A DNA stretch of 42,265 nt from a bacterium (GCA_021827985.1 JAKATL010000019.1:1-42265); one strand, 5' to 3'. Numbered from the stretch's first letter, positions 16,402 through 28,236 are shown. A program made the numbers and translations. The notes: generated by a model from the sequence alone, not told the origin.

Positions 16402-16781
16402 ACCGGCGCTTTCTGGAGTCGGAGTGGGGGGCGGTGGCCTTCGTGGGCACCGTCGTGCTGGGGGGCCTGGTGGTCCTCCTGATGCTGGTGATCAAGTCCA
16501 TCGGCGCCTCGCCGCTGCCCCCTCCTCCGCCCTGTCCGCGGTTCACCCCCATCGTTCTCCAGGCCACCCCCACCCCCTCGCCGGGCACCTCTGCCTCGCC
16601 GACTCCCCCGGTCGCCCTGCCGTCGGTGCCCTTCGGCTGCCCCGAACCATCGGTGGTGGTGAAGACGCCGACCCCCTCGCCCAGCAGCTCGCCCTCCAGG
16701 ACCGCAACCCCGTCCGCCACCCCGACCCAGTCGGCATCCCCGTCGCCATCCGCCTCCAAGTCGGCCTCGCCGACCCCCTGA
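16398..16781 (+). CDS. Membrane-anchored Ser/Thr/Pro-rich protein
   Basis: 127 residues. A short basic N-terminus (MNRRFLESE) is followed by one long hydrophobic segment (about residues 11-35), then an 85-residue tail of Pro, Ser and Thr repeats with two isolated Cys (PPCPRF and GCPEP). The topology suggests an anchored extracytoplasmic stalk, possibly glycosylated. The GTG overlaps the stop of the PHP gene (GTGA). The function is unknown. It sits directly before an ABC exporter but has no substrate-binding features. Confidence 0.75.
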   Translation: MNRRFLESEWGAVAFVGTVVLGGLVVLLMLVIKSIGASPLPPPPPCPRFTPIVLQATPTPSPGTSASPTPPVALPSVPFGCPEPSVVVKTPTPSPSSSPSRTATPSATPTQSASPSPSASKSASPTP

Positions 16782-16785
16782 GCTG

Positions 16786-17702
<917 letters not shown>

Positions 17703-17706
<4 letters not shown>

Positions 17707-18557
17707 GAGGGCGCCCCCTGGAGGTCATCGCCGGGCTCACCGCCCGCGAGTTGCTGCGGCGCCGGCTGGTGCATGCGCTGCTGCTGCTCACGGCGCTGGT
17801 CCTGGTTCTCACCGGCTGGGGGTTCTCCCGCATTCCTCACCTGCACCTCGGTGGTGAGCTGCTCACCCCCCAGCTGGCCAGGCTGGCCGCCGCCCAGCTC
17901 CTGCTCCTCGTGATGTTCATGTTCAGCTTCGTGGTGGGTTTGACCGCCGCCTTCCTGGCGGCGCCGGCGGTGGCCGGGGAGCTGGAGTCCGGGATCGCCC
18001 TGGCGGTGCTGGCCCGTCCCATCTCCCGGGCGGAGTTCCTGGTGGGGCGCTGGCTGGGGCTGGCCCTGCCGCTGCTGGCCTACGTGGTGCTCTCCGCCTC
18101 GGTGGAGTTCTGGCTGGTGGCGGTGGGGACCGGGTACGCGCCCCCCAATCCCGTGGGTGCGGAGGCCGCCCTGGCTGGCCAAGGGCTGGTGCTGCTCACC
18201 TTGACCTTGGCTCTCAGCACCCGGCTCTCAGCCATGACCTCCGGAGTGGTGGCGGTGGTGGTGTTCGGGGCCATGTGGGTGGCGGGTGTGGCCGGAGCCT
18301 TCGGCTCGGCCTTCCACAACACGGCGATCTCAGCGGTGGGTACGGTGAGTCACCTGCTCGTTCCCAGTGACGGTCTCTGGCGGGCCGCCGTCTACGAGAT
18401 CCAGCCCAAGCTCTTCGCCTCGGCCTCCCTGAGCCGGGTGGGCAGCCCCTTCTCCGCCACCTCCGCGCCGACCCCGGCCTATCTGGTCTTCGCCGCCGCC
18501 TGGGTCCTCCTGGTCCTGGCCGTGGCGGTGCTGAGCCTGGACCGGAGGGAGGTCTGA
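17703..18557 (+). CDS. ABC-2 type transporter permease
   Basis: 284 residues with about six hydrophobic segments and the ABC-2 permease feature [21 protein letters not shown] between the second and third segments, where the ATPase docks. The GTG start overlaps the ATPase stop (GTGA), so the pair is made together. The substrate is not evident. It ends convergently with the unknown gene at 18567. Confidence 0.92.
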
Positions 18558-18570
18558 GGCCCGCCCTCAG
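18554..18570. terminator. Short hairpin between convergent genes
   Basis: CTGAGG (18554-18559) pairs with CCTCAG (18565-18570) around a 5-nt loop. It spans both stop codons of the convergent permease and hypothetical gene. There is no T tract, so termination is only a possibility. Confidence 0.3.
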
Positions 18571-19085
18571 AGTTCGGAGAGGGTGAGCACGCCATTGCCC
18601 ACCCCGATCTTCTCCAGAGGCAGCGTGAGCTCCATCTCCGGGAGGGAACCGACCACCAGCTTGACCGAGATCAGCCCCGCCAGCCTGAGCCGGGCCACCC
18701 GGACGCAGTCGCGCAGGAACGGGAATGCCAGGGGGACCAGCTGGTTGGCCAGCCGCTCGCGCAGCGCTCGCACCGGGTCGTCATCGGCGTCCATGCTGAG
18801 GTCCCGGAACCCCATCACCACGACCTGATCGGAGAGCGGGATCGGGTCGCTCCAGCCATATGCCTCTCCCGGTTTCTGGAGGTCGACGTACAGCCCCCGC
18901 TGACTGAAGAGCTGCAGCGCCCGGGCCAGCTTGCGCATGAGGGGTGCCTCGCCCTCCACCACGAAGGGGACCACCGCCTGGGGCTCGGAGTCCGGCTGCA
19001 GCGGGTAGCGGACGCTGAATCCCACAGTGTCCACCCCCCAGAAGGGCTCCGGCACCTTGATCCAGAGATCGCCCGAGTTCACCAC
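18567..19085 (-). CDS. Hypothetical protein
   Basis: 172 residues, not recognised. It begins with GTG GTG and has no signal peptide or long hydrophobic helix. The sequence alternates short beta-like stretches (VGFSVRYPL, AVVPFVVEGE) with one amphipathic Arg-rich helix, and ends LPLEKIGVGNGVLTLSEL. TATGCT at 19098-19103 (minus strand) is a possible -10, 12 nt before the start. It lies downstream of coaE with a 37-bp gap. Confidence 0.7.
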   Translation of the reverse strand: MVNSGDLWIKVPEPFWGVDTVGFSVRYPLQPDSEPQAVVPFVVEGEAPLMRKLARALQLFSQRGLYVDLQKPGEAYGWSDPIPLSDQVVVMGFRDLSMDADDDPVRALRERLANQLVPLAFPFLRDCVRVARLRLAGLISVKLVVGSLPEMELTLPLEKIGVGNGVLTLSEL

Positions 19086-19122
19086 GGCTGGATCCCCAGC
19101 ATAGCGCGGTCCGCCCAGGGCG

Positions 19123-19746
19123 TCACGGAGCTCGGCGTAGCGCCGCCAGCTCCCCCTCCCAGAGGCGGTGTAGCTGGGCCCTGGTGTCCTCCAGGCTCCC
19201 CGAGTTGTCCACTATCCAGGTGGCGCGTCGGCGTCTCTCCGCCGCCGGTAGCTGCGCCGCTAGCCGAGACCTCGCCTCCGCCTCCCCGAGCCGGTCCCGA
19301 ACTCTGAGGCGGGCCATCTGCAGCTCGGGGTCGCAGTCGACGAGGAGCACGCCCGGGAACTCATCCTCCCGGCCGGTCTCGAAGATGAGGGGAGCCTGGT
19401 AGACCGCCAGCCTTCCCCGGACCGCGGACAGCCGTTCGCGCGCCAGTTCGGCGATCTTTGGGTGGAGGATCTGCTCGAGCTTCCTCCGCTCCCCCGGGTC
19501 GGCGAACACCCGCGATGCCAGTCGACCCCGATCCAGTCTTCCCTCGGCGTCCAGGACCTCCTTTCCGAAGGCGGCCACCACCTCCAAGAGCCCGGGGGTG
19601 CCGGGGGCCACCACCTCGCGCGCCAGCTGGTCCGCGTCCACCACCTCGGCCCCCAGCTCCTCCAGCATCCGCCCCACGGTGGACTTACCGCTGGCGATCC
19701 CCCCGGTCAGTCCGATCACCGGCGGCTGGTGGGCCGGAGCGGGCAA
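19123..19746 (-). CDS. coaE: Dephospho-CoA kinase
   Basis: 207 residues, family length. The P-loop is GLTGGIASGKSTVGRML, followed by the conserved VDADQLAREVV; QAPLIFETG and the CDPELQMARLRVRD lid region complete the fold. It performs the last step of coenzyme A synthesis, phosphorylating the ribose 3' hydroxyl. The start is a TTG with GGAGGG 5-6 nt upstream, immediately after the stop of the preceding coiled-coil gene, so the two are translationally coupled. CoA supply fits the acyl-CoA genes on the opposite strand. Confidence 0.94.
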   Translation of the reverse strand: MPAPAHQPPVIGLTGGIASGKSTVGRMLEELGAEVVDADQLAREVVAPGTPGLLEVVAAFGKEVLDAEGRLDRGRLASRVFADPGERRKLEQILHPKIAELARERLSAVRGRLAVYQAPLIFETGREDEFPGVLLVDCDPELQMARLRVRDRLGEAEARSRLAAQLPAAERRRRATWIVDNSGSLEDTRAQLHRLWEGELAALRRAP

Positions 19747-19747
19747 G

Positions 19748-20329
19748 TCACTCCCTCCGGGAACGCACGAAGCAGCGCTCGGCCGCCAGCAGCCGCTCCA
19801 GCCGGGTGCCGGGGGTGTGCACCCTCACCCCGGGGCGGGCTGGGACCCCGAACTCCCACCCCAGGCGATACAGGCGGCGGGCCTCCGCCAGGTCGGAGAC
19901 CTGGGCGGTGGCGCTCCCGTCGGTCATTTGCAGGGTCTGGGTCCTGGAGCCGGGATAGCCGAGGCGGACGACTCCCCCGGTTTCCAGAAGGAACTCCAGC
20001 TCCGAGAAGAGGGGCTCCCCAAAGGTCGGCGGATCCGGGGAGGAGATCGCCTCCAGCAGGGAGGGGGCCACCCCCTCCCGCACCTCGGTGCGTATCTCCT
20101 GCCGCTGGCGGATCTGGGCCAGGCGCTCCCGCCGGCGCCGCTCGGTGGCGATCCCGCCCCGCTCCGCTGTGAGCGCTCCGAGCTCGGCCTGGAGGGGGGC
20201 CAGCCGCCGGCGCACCTCGACCTCCAGCCGGGACAGCTCCCCGTCCCGAGCTGCCAGCTCCTCCTCCGAGAGCTGCTCCAGCGGCTCCGCCGCCCCCCCG
20301 GGAGGGGGCGAATCCGTAAGCTCGGCCAC
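19748..20329 (-). CDS. Coiled-coil protein of unknown function
   Basis: 193 residues. Residues about 15-80 are Glu/Arg-rich heptads predicted to form a coiled coil. The remainder is a globular part (FSELEFLLETGGVVRLGYPG, then RRLYRLGWEFGVPARPG). There is no membrane segment. It is the first gene of a unit with coaE. A -10-like TACGCT lies 6 nt upstream of the GTG with no ribosome binding site. The function is not recognised. Confidence 0.75.
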   Translation of the reverse strand: MAELTDSPPPGGAAEPLEQLSEEELAARDGELSRLEVEVRRRLAPLQAELGALTAERGGIATERRRRERLAQIRQRQEIRTEVREGVAPSLLEAISSPDPPTFGEPLFSELEFLLETGGVVRLGYPGSRTQTLQMTDGSATAQVSDLAEARRLYRLGWEFGVPARPGVRVHTPGTRLERLLAAERCFVRSRRE

Positions 20330-20335
20330 GTGGCA

Positions 20336-20341
20336 AGCGTA
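20336..20341 (-). promoter_or_regulatory. -10 element of leaderless promoter (coiled-coil gene-coaE)
   Basis: TACGCT on the minus strand, 6 nt before the GTG at 20329. It lies in a 41-bp divergent spacer shared with the enoyl-CoA hydratase gene. Confidence 0.55.
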
Positions 20342-20370
20342 GCGGGGCCGGGTGCGGCCGGGAGGTGAGG

Positions 20371-21159
20371 ATGGAGGGGCAGGAACAGGGGCCGGTCATG
20401 GTAAGCCGGTCGGGCAGGGTGGGCTGGATCACGGTGGATCACCCTCCGGCCAACGCCCTGAACCGCGAGGTTCTAGGAGGCCTCCGCGGGGCGCTCTCTG
20501 AGCTGGAGGAGGACCCGGGGGTGGGGGCGGCGGTGGTCACCGGGGCGGGTGAGAAGTTCTTCGTGGCCGGCGCGGACATCGGGGAGTTCGTCCTGGACGG
20601 CCCGGACGCCACCCGGGAGAAGATCGCGAACGGCCAGCGACTCACCCTGGAGATGGAGAACTCCCGCCTTCCGCTGGTGGCGGCAGTGAACGGGTACGCC
20701 CTCGGCGGCGGTCTGGAGCTGGCCATGGCCTGCGACCTGCGCCTGGCCGCTGCCACCAGCCGGATGGGCCAACCGGAGATCCTCCTTGGGATCATCCCCG
20801 GGTGGGGCGGTACTCAGCGGCTCCCCCGACTGGTGGGGCGGGGGAGGGCGCTGGAACTCCTGCTCAGCGGTGAACAGATCGACGCCGAGACGGCCCTCCA
20901 CCTGGGCCTGGTCAACCGGGTGGTGCCTCCTGAGAGGCTGCGAGCTGAGGCCCAGCAGCTGGCCGAGAAGCTGGCGGCGCAGCCACCGCGGGCGGTAGCA
21001 GCCATCAAGGGGGCGGTGGCGGCGGGGATGGACCGCCCTCTGGCGACGGGGCTGGGAGAGGAGCTGGGGCACTTCGACGAGACCTTCCGCACGGCCGACG
21101 CCGCCGAGGGCATCAGGGCGTTTCTGGAGAAGCGCCGGCCGGCCTGGACGGGGAGGTGA
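20371..21159 (+). CDS. Enoyl-CoA hydratase/isomerase family protein
   Basis: 262 residues, crotonase fold. The oxyanion-hole segments are AGADIGEF and ALGGGLELAMACDLRL, and the catalytic Glu region is QPEILLGIIPGWGGTQRLPR. It hydrates trans-2-enoyl-CoA to 3-hydroxyacyl-CoA in beta-oxidation. The ATG at 20371 has GGGAGG 5 nt upstream; a GTG two codons earlier is less likely. It is the first gene of the acyl-CoA oxidation run. No 3-hydroxyacyl-CoA dehydrogenase is in the window. Confidence 0.93.
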   Translation: MEGQEQGPVMVSRSGRVGWITVDHPPANALNREVLGGLRGALSELEEDPGVGAAVVTGAGEKFFVAGADIGEFVLDGPDATREKIANGQRLTLEMENSRLPLVAAVNGYALGGGLELAMACDLRLAAATSRMGQPEILLGIIPGWGGTQRLPRLVGRGRALELLLSGEQIDAETALHLGLVNRVVPPERLRAEAQQLAEKLAAQPPRAVAAIKGAVAAGMDRPLATGLGEELGHFDETFRTADAAEGIRAFLEKRRPAWTGR

Positions 21160-21168
21160 GCTCCCGCC

Positions 21169-21174
21169 TACCAT
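21169..21174 (+). promoter_or_regulatory. -10 element of leaderless promoter before the etfD operon
   Basis: TACCAT ends 7 nt before the GTG at 21182 with no ribosome binding site between, matching the leaderless pattern seen elsewhere in the window. Confidence 0.6.
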
Positions 21175-21181
21175 CGTGGCC

Positions 21182-21358
21182 GTGAGCGAGGCCCACCCGC
21201 CGCCCCGGGAGGATCCCAACAGCTCCACCGGCGGCGCCCGGCAGAGGTGGGGCCCGTTCTGGATTGAAGAGCCGTCCTGGTACTGGCTGGTGGCGGTCTG
21301 CACGGTGGCCGTCGGACTCGGCGCCCTGGTCCTGCTCCTGGTCTTCGACCACCCGTGA
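21182..21358 (+). CDS. Small single-pass membrane protein coupled to EtfD
   Basis: 58 residues. A polar, Pro-rich N-terminus is followed by RWGPFWIEEPSWYWLVAV leading into one hydrophobic helix that ends in LLLVFDHP. Its stop overlaps the GTG of etfD (GTGA), so the two are translated together. A candidate small partner or assembly factor of the membrane oxidoreductase; this is inference from coupling and topology. A GTG at 21176 is an alternative start but leaves no room after the -10. Confidence 0.7.
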   Translation: MSEAHPPPREDPNSSTGGARQRWGPFWIEEPSWYWLVAVCTVAVGLGALVLLLVFDHP

Positions 21359-23355
21359 TCTGGCTCAGCCCACTGGCGGCAGTGGCGTTGGCGGCTCTTA
21401 CCGCCGCCCTCAGCTGGAGACGCTTCGGGCCGCTGGTGGCCTCGTTGCGTGCCGCCGCCCCCGAGGACCGCAGCGGGCAGCTTGGCCAGAGGCTCAGGGG
21501 GGTTGCGGAGTACGTGCTGGGCCAGCGCCGGCTGCTGGCCTGGCCCTTTTCCGGGCTCGCCCACTTCCTCATCTTCTGGGGCTTCCTCATCCTCAACCTG
21601 GAGATCCTTCAGGCCGGGCTGGAGGCGCTGGTACCGCCGCTCAACCTGGACCAGCAGTTCTGGTGGGGCCCGATCGCCTTCCTCCAGGACCTGCTGGCGC
21701 TGGGAGTGCTGGTGGGGCTGGCGCTGGCCGCGCTCAACCGCTACCTGCTGCGGCCACGGCGCTTCACCGGCTCCCACCAGCGCGACGCCACCTGGATCCT
21801 CCTGCTCATTGGGCTGGTGGTGGCGACCCAGCTCGGCCTGTACGGCACCCAGATCGCCGCCGGGCAGGACCAGGTGGTCAATCTCCGGCCCTTCTCAGAC
21901 GCCGTCTCCAGCCTCTTCCGGGGCATGGGGCGGGGGGAGGTGGACGGCTGGCATGAGCTCTTCCTCTGGCTGCACCTCCTGCTGATCGCCGGATTCCTGG
22001 TCTACCTGGCGCGCAGCAAGCATCTGCACATCCTGACCGCCGCGCCCAACGTCTTCTTCCGCAGCCTGGAGCCAGCCGGCCGCCACCTGAGGCTTCTGGA
22101 CCTGGAGGGCTCCGAGACCTTCGGGGTCTCCCAGCCGCAGCAGCTCACCTGGAAGCAGCAGCTGGACCTGCTCACCTGCACGGAGTGCGGCCGCTGCCAG
22201 TCCCATTGCCCGGCCTTCAACACCGGCAAGCCGCTGTCGCCGAAGTTGCTGGTGACCGACCTGCGCGACGCGGTCGTGGCCAGGGCCCGGGGCGAGGTGG
22301 CCCCGGCCGGTTTCTGGCACCAGGGGGCGGGGACGGGGGGCGAACGCCTTGTCGACTGGAGCGTGGAGGAGGAGACGCTCTGGTCCTGCACCACCTGTGG
22401 CGCCTGCGTGGAGCAGTGTCCCGTGCTCATCGAGCACGTGCCGGTGATTGTGGACCTCAGGCGTTCCCTGGTTCTGGAGGAGTCGAGGCTGCCCCGGGAG
22501 GCGCAGCGGGCGCTGGATTCCATCGAGCAGCGGGGCAACCCCTTCGGAGTGGCGAGGGAGGGACGGATGCGCTGGGCGGAGGGGCTCCAGGTGCCCCTCC
22601 TGGCCGACCACCCGGACGCCGAGTACCTGTACTGGGTGGGCTGCGCCACCGCCTTCGACGAGTCCAACTGGCCCACCGCCCGGGCGCTGGTGCGGGTGCT
22701 CTCCTCGGCGGGGGTCAGCTTCGCTGTCCTGGGCCCGCAGGAGATCTGCAACGGCGACCCCGCCCGCCGGCTGGGCAATGAGTACCTCTTCCAGATCCAG
22801 GCCGGCCAGGTGGTGGAGACGCTGGGGCGGGCCGGTGTCCGCAAGCTGATCGCCAGCTGCCCCCACTGCCTCAATACCTTCGCCAACGAGTACCCGGACC
22901 TGGGGGCCAAGTTCGAGGTGGTCCACCACACCCAGCTGCTGGAGCAGCTCCTGACAGAGGGGCGCATCCAGCTCAGTCGCGAGCTCCGGGAGGGGAACCT
23001 CACCTACCACGACCCCTGCTACCTCGGGAGGTGGAACAAGGAGTACGACGCTCCCCGCCGGCTGCTCCAGGCGATCCCCGGCGTCCGCCTGACCGAGATG
23101 AAGAGGAGCCGCGAGGACGCCATGTGCTGCGGCGCCGGCGGGGGCAGGGTCTTCATGGAGGAGCAGGCGGGAGAGCGGGTCAACCGCGTGCGGGTCCAGC
23201 AGGCGCGGGCCACCGGGGCCGGGCAGGCGGCGCTGGCGTGTCCCTTCTGCGCCACCATGTTCCAGGAGGGCATCAGCTCGCAGGACCTCCAGGGCAGCCT
23301 TCAGGCGGCGGATGTGGCGGTCCTGGTGGCCGAGTCGATGGGGCTCACCTACTGA
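21355..23355 (+). CDS. etfD: EtfD-like membrane Fe-S oxidoreductase (ETF to quinone)
   Basis: 666 residues. The N-terminal part has about five membrane helices of the NarI/HdrE kind (contains SGLAHFLIFWGFLILNLE). Two 4Fe-4S ferredoxin motifs follow (CTECGRCQSHCP about 274 and CTTCGACVEQCP about 345), then two CCG domains (CNGDP/SCPHC about 465-504 and MCCGAGGG/CPFC about 590-628) that hold a cuboidal Fe-S cluster in HdrB/HdrD relatives. This is the layout of mycobacterial EtfD, which passes electrons from acyl-CoA dehydrogenases through electron-transfer flavoprotein to menaquinone. The setting among beta-oxidation genes supports that role. ETF subunits themselves are not in the window. Confidence 0.88.
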   Translation: MIWLSPLAAVALAALTAALSWRRFGPLVASLRAAAPEDRSGQLGQRLRGVAEYVLGQRRLLAWPFSGLAHFLIFWGFLILNLEILQAGLEALVPPLNLDQQFWWGPIAFLQDLLALGVLVGLALAALNRYLLRPRRFTGSHQRDATWILLLIGLVVATQLGLYGTQIAAGQDQVVNLRPFSDAVSSLFRGMGRGEVDGWHELFLWLHLLLIAGFLVYLARSKHLHILTAAPNVFFRSLEPAGRHLRLLDLEGSETFGVSQPQQLTWKQQLDLLTCTECGRCQSHCPAFNTGKPLSPKLLVTDLRDAVVARARGEVAPAGFWHQGAGTGGERLVDWSVEEETLWSCTTCGACVEQCPVLIEHVPVIVDLRRSLVLEESRLPREAQRALDSIEQRGNPFGVAREGRMRWAEGLQVPLLADHPDAEYLYWVGCATAFDESNWPTARALVRVLSSAGVSFAVLGPQEICNGDPARRLGNEYLFQIQAGQVVETLGRAGVRKLIASCPHCLNTFANEYPDLGAKFEVVHHTQLLEQLLTEGRIQLSRELREGNLTYHDPCYLGRWNKEYDAPRRLLQAIPGVRLTEMKRSREDAMCCGAGGGRVFMEEQAGERVNRVRVQQARATGAGQAALACPFCATMFQEGISSQDLQGSLQAADVAVLVAESMGLTY

Positions 23356-23361
23356 CCGGCC

Positions 23362-23367
23362 TAGACT
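23362..23367 (+). promoter_or_regulatory. -10 element of leaderless promoter for mce
   Basis: TAGACT ends 7 nt before the GTG of the epimerase gene. It lies just after the etfD stop, and there is no ribosome binding site. Confidence 0.6.
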
Positions 23368-23374
23368 GGCGGCG

Positions 23375-23769
23375 GTGAGCAGCTGGAGCGGCCGCCGGGT
23401 CGACCATGTCGGGATCGCGGTCCGCGACCTCGACGTGGCGCTGGCCTTCTACCGACCGCTGGCCGGTCTCCCCGTCCATCGCGAGGTGGTGGCCGGGGAT
23501 GGGGTGGAGGTGGCCTTCCTCAAGCTGGGGGAGACCGAGCTGGAGCTGCTGGCGAGCCGGGGGCCGGACTCCTCGGTGCAGCGCTTCCTGGAGAGGCGCG
23601 GTGAGGGGCTCCACCACCTGGCGCTGGAGGTTGGTGACCTCGCCGCCGAGCTGGCCGAGTGGCGGTCGCGGGGGGCGGTCCTGATTGACGAGGCACCCCG
23701 GCCGGGGGCCCGGGGGCGGCAGGTCGCCTTCGTCCACCCGGGGTCAGCCCTGGGGGTTCTGGTGGAGCT

Positions 23770-23788
<19 letters not shown>
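23375..23788 (+). CDS. mce: Methylmalonyl-CoA epimerase
   Basis: 137 residues of the vicinal oxygen chelate fold. The metal-binding His is in VDHVGIAVRDLD, and EGLHHLALEV and HPGSALGVLVEL supply further ligands (His and Glu). It interconverts (2S)- and (2R)-methylmalonyl-CoA between propionyl-CoA carboxylase and the mutase, both encoded immediately downstream. Its 3' end overlaps the mutase gene by 19 nt. Confidence 0.94.
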
Positions 23789-25350
<1,562 letters not shown>

Positions 25351-25392
25351 GCCCTCCAGCCGCCGCCGCCCTCATTCGGGGAAGATTGGCTG

Positions 25393-26961
25393 ATGGCGGA
25401 TGGTGAGGCGGGGCGCTCCGGGGAGCCGGGGGAGAACGAGCGGCTGATCAACCAGCTGCGCAAGCGCCGCCACGACGCCGTCCACCGGGGCGGGGAGGCC
25501 GAGCGGGCCCAGCGGCGCCGGGGCAAGCTGACCGCCCGGGAGCGGATCCGCCGGCTGCTGGACCCGGACAGCTTCACCGAGCTCGATGCCTTCGTCACCC
25601 ATCGCTCCGATCAGTTCGACATGGCCGAGCGGAGAGCGGCTGGTGATGGGGTGGTCACCGGCTTCGGCACGGTGGGGGGGCGGCAGGTCTTCGTCTTCTC
25701 CCACGACGCCTCCTTCATGGGCGGGTCCCTGGGCGAAGCCTTCGCCGAGAAGGTCTGCAAGGTGATGGACCTCGCCGAGCGCACCGGCTGCCCCCTGGTG
25801 GGGATCAACGACAGCGCCGGGGCCAGGATCCAGGAGGGGGTGGTGGCGCTGGCCGGCTACGCCGACATCTTCTACCGCAACGTCCGCTGCAGCGGGGTGA
25901 TCCCCCAGCTCTCGGTGGTGGCCGGTCCCTGCACCGGTGGGGCCGTCTACTCCCCGGCCATCACCGATTTCACCTTCATGGTCCGCGGGGTGGGCTACAT
26001 GTTCATCACCGGGCCCGAGGTGGTGCGGGTGACCACCGGGGAGGAGGTGGACTTCGAGCAACTCGGCGGGGCCGACGTTCACTCCCAGAGGAGCGGGGTG
26101 GCCCACTTCGAGGCGGCCAGTGAGGACGAGGCCTTCCAGCAGGTCCGCGCCCTGCTCTCCTACCTCCCCCAGAACAGCGCCGAGCCGCCGCCCCGGATCC
26201 CCTGCGCGGATCCCGTGGACCGCGCCGACCCCGAGCTCCAGACGCTGATCCCCGACAGCCACCGGGAACCGTACGAGATGCGGGAGGTCATCCGCCGGGT
26301 GGTGGACTCCGGAGATTTCCTGGAGGTGCAGCCGCTGTTCGCCCCCAACCTGATCGTGGGCTTCGCCCGCCTGGACGGCATGAGCGTGGGGGTGGTGGCC
26401 AACCAGCCCCGCCACTTGGCCGGCGCCCTGGACATCTCCGCCTCGGTCAAGGGGGCGCGCTTCGTCCGCTTCTGCGACGCCTTCAACATCCCCCTACTCA
26501 CCCTGGTGGACGTGCCCGGGTTCCTGCCCGGAAGCGACCAGGAGCACTCCGGGATCATCCGCCACGGGGCCAAGCTGCTGTACGCCTTCGCCGAGGCCAC
26601 GGTCCCCAAGCTCACGGTGATCACCCGCAAGGCGTACGGCGGGGCCTACGACGTGATGTGCAGCAAGCACCTGGGTGCCGACTACAACTGCGCCTGGCCC
26701 ACCGCCGAGATAGCGGTGATGGGGGCGGAGGGGGCGGTCCGTTTCCTGGGGCGCCGGAGTCAGGGCCAGCGCACCGAGGGGGAGCTGATCCAAGACTACC
26801 GGGAGCAGTTCGCCAATCCCTACCTGGCCGCGGAACGCGGCTACCTGGACGACGTGATCGAGCCCCGGCAGACCCGCCCCGCCCTGGTCAGGGCGCTGCG
26901 CATGGCGCGCAGCAAGAGGGTCGAACCGCCCCGCCGCCGCCACGGCAACATCCCCCTCTAG
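25393..26961 (+). CDS. pccB: Propionyl/acyl-CoA carboxylase beta (carboxyltransferase) subunit
   Basis: 522 residues, two crotonase-like halves. The oxyanion segments that bind the acyl-CoA and carboxybiotin are visible as GPCTGGAVYSPAITDF and TRKAYGGAYDVM, and LVDVPGFLPGSDQEHSGIIR is highly typical. It transfers CO2 from biotin to propionyl-CoA (or acetyl-CoA). Placement after epimerase and mutase favours propionyl-CoA. The biotin carboxylase/carrier alpha subunit is not in the window. It starts at an ATG with only a weak Shine-Dalgarno. Confidence 0.94.
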   Translation: MADGEAGRSGEPGENERLINQLRKRRHDAVHRGGEAERAQRRRGKLTARERIRRLLDPDSFTELDAFVTHRSDQFDMAERRAAGDGVVTGFGTVGGRQVFVFSHDASFMGGSLGEAFAEKVCKVMDLAERTGCPLVGINDSAGARIQEGVVALAGYADIFYRNVRCSGVIPQLSVVAGPCTGGAVYSPAITDFTFMVRGVGYMFITGPEVVRVTTGEEVDFEQLGGADVHSQRSGVAHFEAASEDEAFQQVRALLSYLPQNSAEPPPRIPCADPVDRADPELQTLIPDSHREPYEMREVIRRVVDSGDFLEVQPLFAPNLIVGFARLDGMSVGVVANQPRHLAGALDISASVKGARFVRFCDAFNIPLLTLVDVPGFLPGSDQEHSGIIRHGAKLLYAFAEATVPKLTVITRKAYGGAYDVMCSKHLGADYNCAWPTAEIAVMGAEGAVRFLGRRSQGQRTEGELIQDYREQFANPYLAAERGYLDDVIEPRQTRPALVRALRMARSKRVEPPRRRHGNIPL

Positions 26962-26997
26962 CCCCGCTTGCTGGAGAACCCGGCAGGTGGCGGCCCC

Positions 26998-27003
26998 TAA
27001 ACT
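26998..27003 (+). promoter_or_regulatory. Possible -10 element of sucCD
   Basis: TAAACT in the 90-bp gap after pccB gives a leader of about 42 nt containing a strong GGGAGG site before sucC. No spaced -35 match. Confidence 0.4.
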
Positions 27004-27051
27004 GGGCAGAGGTCAGAGGGGCGGCCGCGGGCGCGCCCGAGGGAGGTGCAT

Positions 27052-28236
27052 GTGAAGCTCCTGGAGCATCAGGCCAAGGCGCAGTTCCGCAGCGAGGGCA
27101 TCGAGTGCCCCATGGGGCGAGTGGCGCGGACGCCCGGCGAGGCGGAGTCCGCCGCCCGAGAGCTGGGTGAGGTGGTGGTGAAGGCCCAGGTCCCCATCGG
27201 CGGACGGGGCAAGGCGGGAGGGGTCAAGGTGGCCCGGACGCCCGAGGAGGCCCGGGCCGCAGCCAGCCAGATCCTGCAGATGGAGATCCGCGGCTACCGG
27301 GTCCCGGCGGTCCTCCTCGAGGAGCTGCTGGACATCGGCCGGGAGCTCTACCTGGGGGTCACCCTGGACCGGGACCGTCGGCGGCTGGCGGTGCTGCTCT
27401 CCTTCGCCGGAGGGATGGAGATCGAGGATGTTGCCGAGCGCACCCCGGAGAAGATCGCCAAGCTGTGGCCGGACCCCTTCTCCGGGCCCCTCCCTTTCGA
27501 GATCCGCCAGCTCACCCTCAACGCCCTGGCCAGTGCCCAGGGGGAGCAGATCCTGGAGCGCTCCCGCCTGCTGAACCTCATGGTCCCGCTGGTGCAGCGG
27601 CTCTACCAGCTCTGCCAGCGGCTGGACGCCACCCTCTGCGAGATCAATCCGCTGGTGATCACCCGCTCCGGCCAGCTGATCGCCGGGGACGGCAAGGTGG
27701 AGGTGGACCAGAACGCCGAGTACCGCCACCAGGACCTGGTCCGGGAGCTGGGCGGAGACGCCGAGGCCGCCTCCAGCGGAGATGACCAGCTTGAGGTGGA
27801 GGCCCGGCGCCGCGGGCTCACCTATGTGCACCTCGGCGGGGACGTCGGGGTCATCGGCAACGGTGCGGGACTGGTCATGAACACACTGGACCTGGTCAAG
27901 CAGCAGGGGGGCAGCCCCGCCAACTTCCTGGACATCGGCGGCGGTGCCAAGGCCGAGGTGGTCCGCCAGGCGCTGGAGATGGTGCTCCTGGATCCGGAGG
28001 TGAAGGGGATCTTCGTGAACATCTTCGGCGGGATCACGCGGGGCGACGAGGTGGCCAAGGGGCTGATCCAGGCCCGCGATGAGCTGCAGATCAAGCTCCC
28101 CCTGGTGGTCCGGATGACCGGGACCCGGGAGGAGGAGGGGCGGCGGCTCCTTGAGGAGGCGGGCATAACCCCCGCGGTCTCCGCCTCAGAGGCCGCCCGG
28201 CGGGTGGTGGAGATGGTTGCGGGGGCCAGCCGATGA
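27052..28236 (+). CDS. sucC: Succinyl-CoA synthetase beta subunit
   Basis: 394 residues with an ATP-grasp domain ([18 protein letters not shown]) and the C-terminal CoA-ligase domain ([30 protein letters not shown]). It makes succinate and ATP or GTP from succinyl-CoA with SucD. The GTG at 27052 is chosen because GGGAGG is 5 nt upstream and it yields the family N-terminus [11 protein letters not shown]; a GTG two codons earlier overlaps that site. It removes succinyl-CoA made by both Kgd and the mutase. Confidence 0.96.
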   Translation: MKLLEHQAKAQFRSEGIECPMGRVARTPGEAESAARELGEVVVKAQVPIGGRGKAGGVKVARTPEEARAAASQILQMEIRGYRVPAVLLEELLDIGRELYLGVTLDRDRRRLAVLLSFAGGMEIEDVAERTPEKIAKLWPDPFSGPLPFEIRQLTLNALASAQGEQILERSRLLNLMVPLVQRLYQLCQRLDATLCEINPLVITRSGQLIAGDGKVEVDQNAEYRHQDLVRELGGDAEAASSGDDQLEVEARRRGLTYVHLGGDVGVIGNGAGLVMNTLDLVKQQGGSPANFLDIGGGAKAEVVRQALEMVLLDPEVKGIFVNIFGGITRGDEVAKGLIQARDELQIKLPLVVRMTGTREEEGRRLLEEAGITPAVSASEAARRVVEMVAGASR

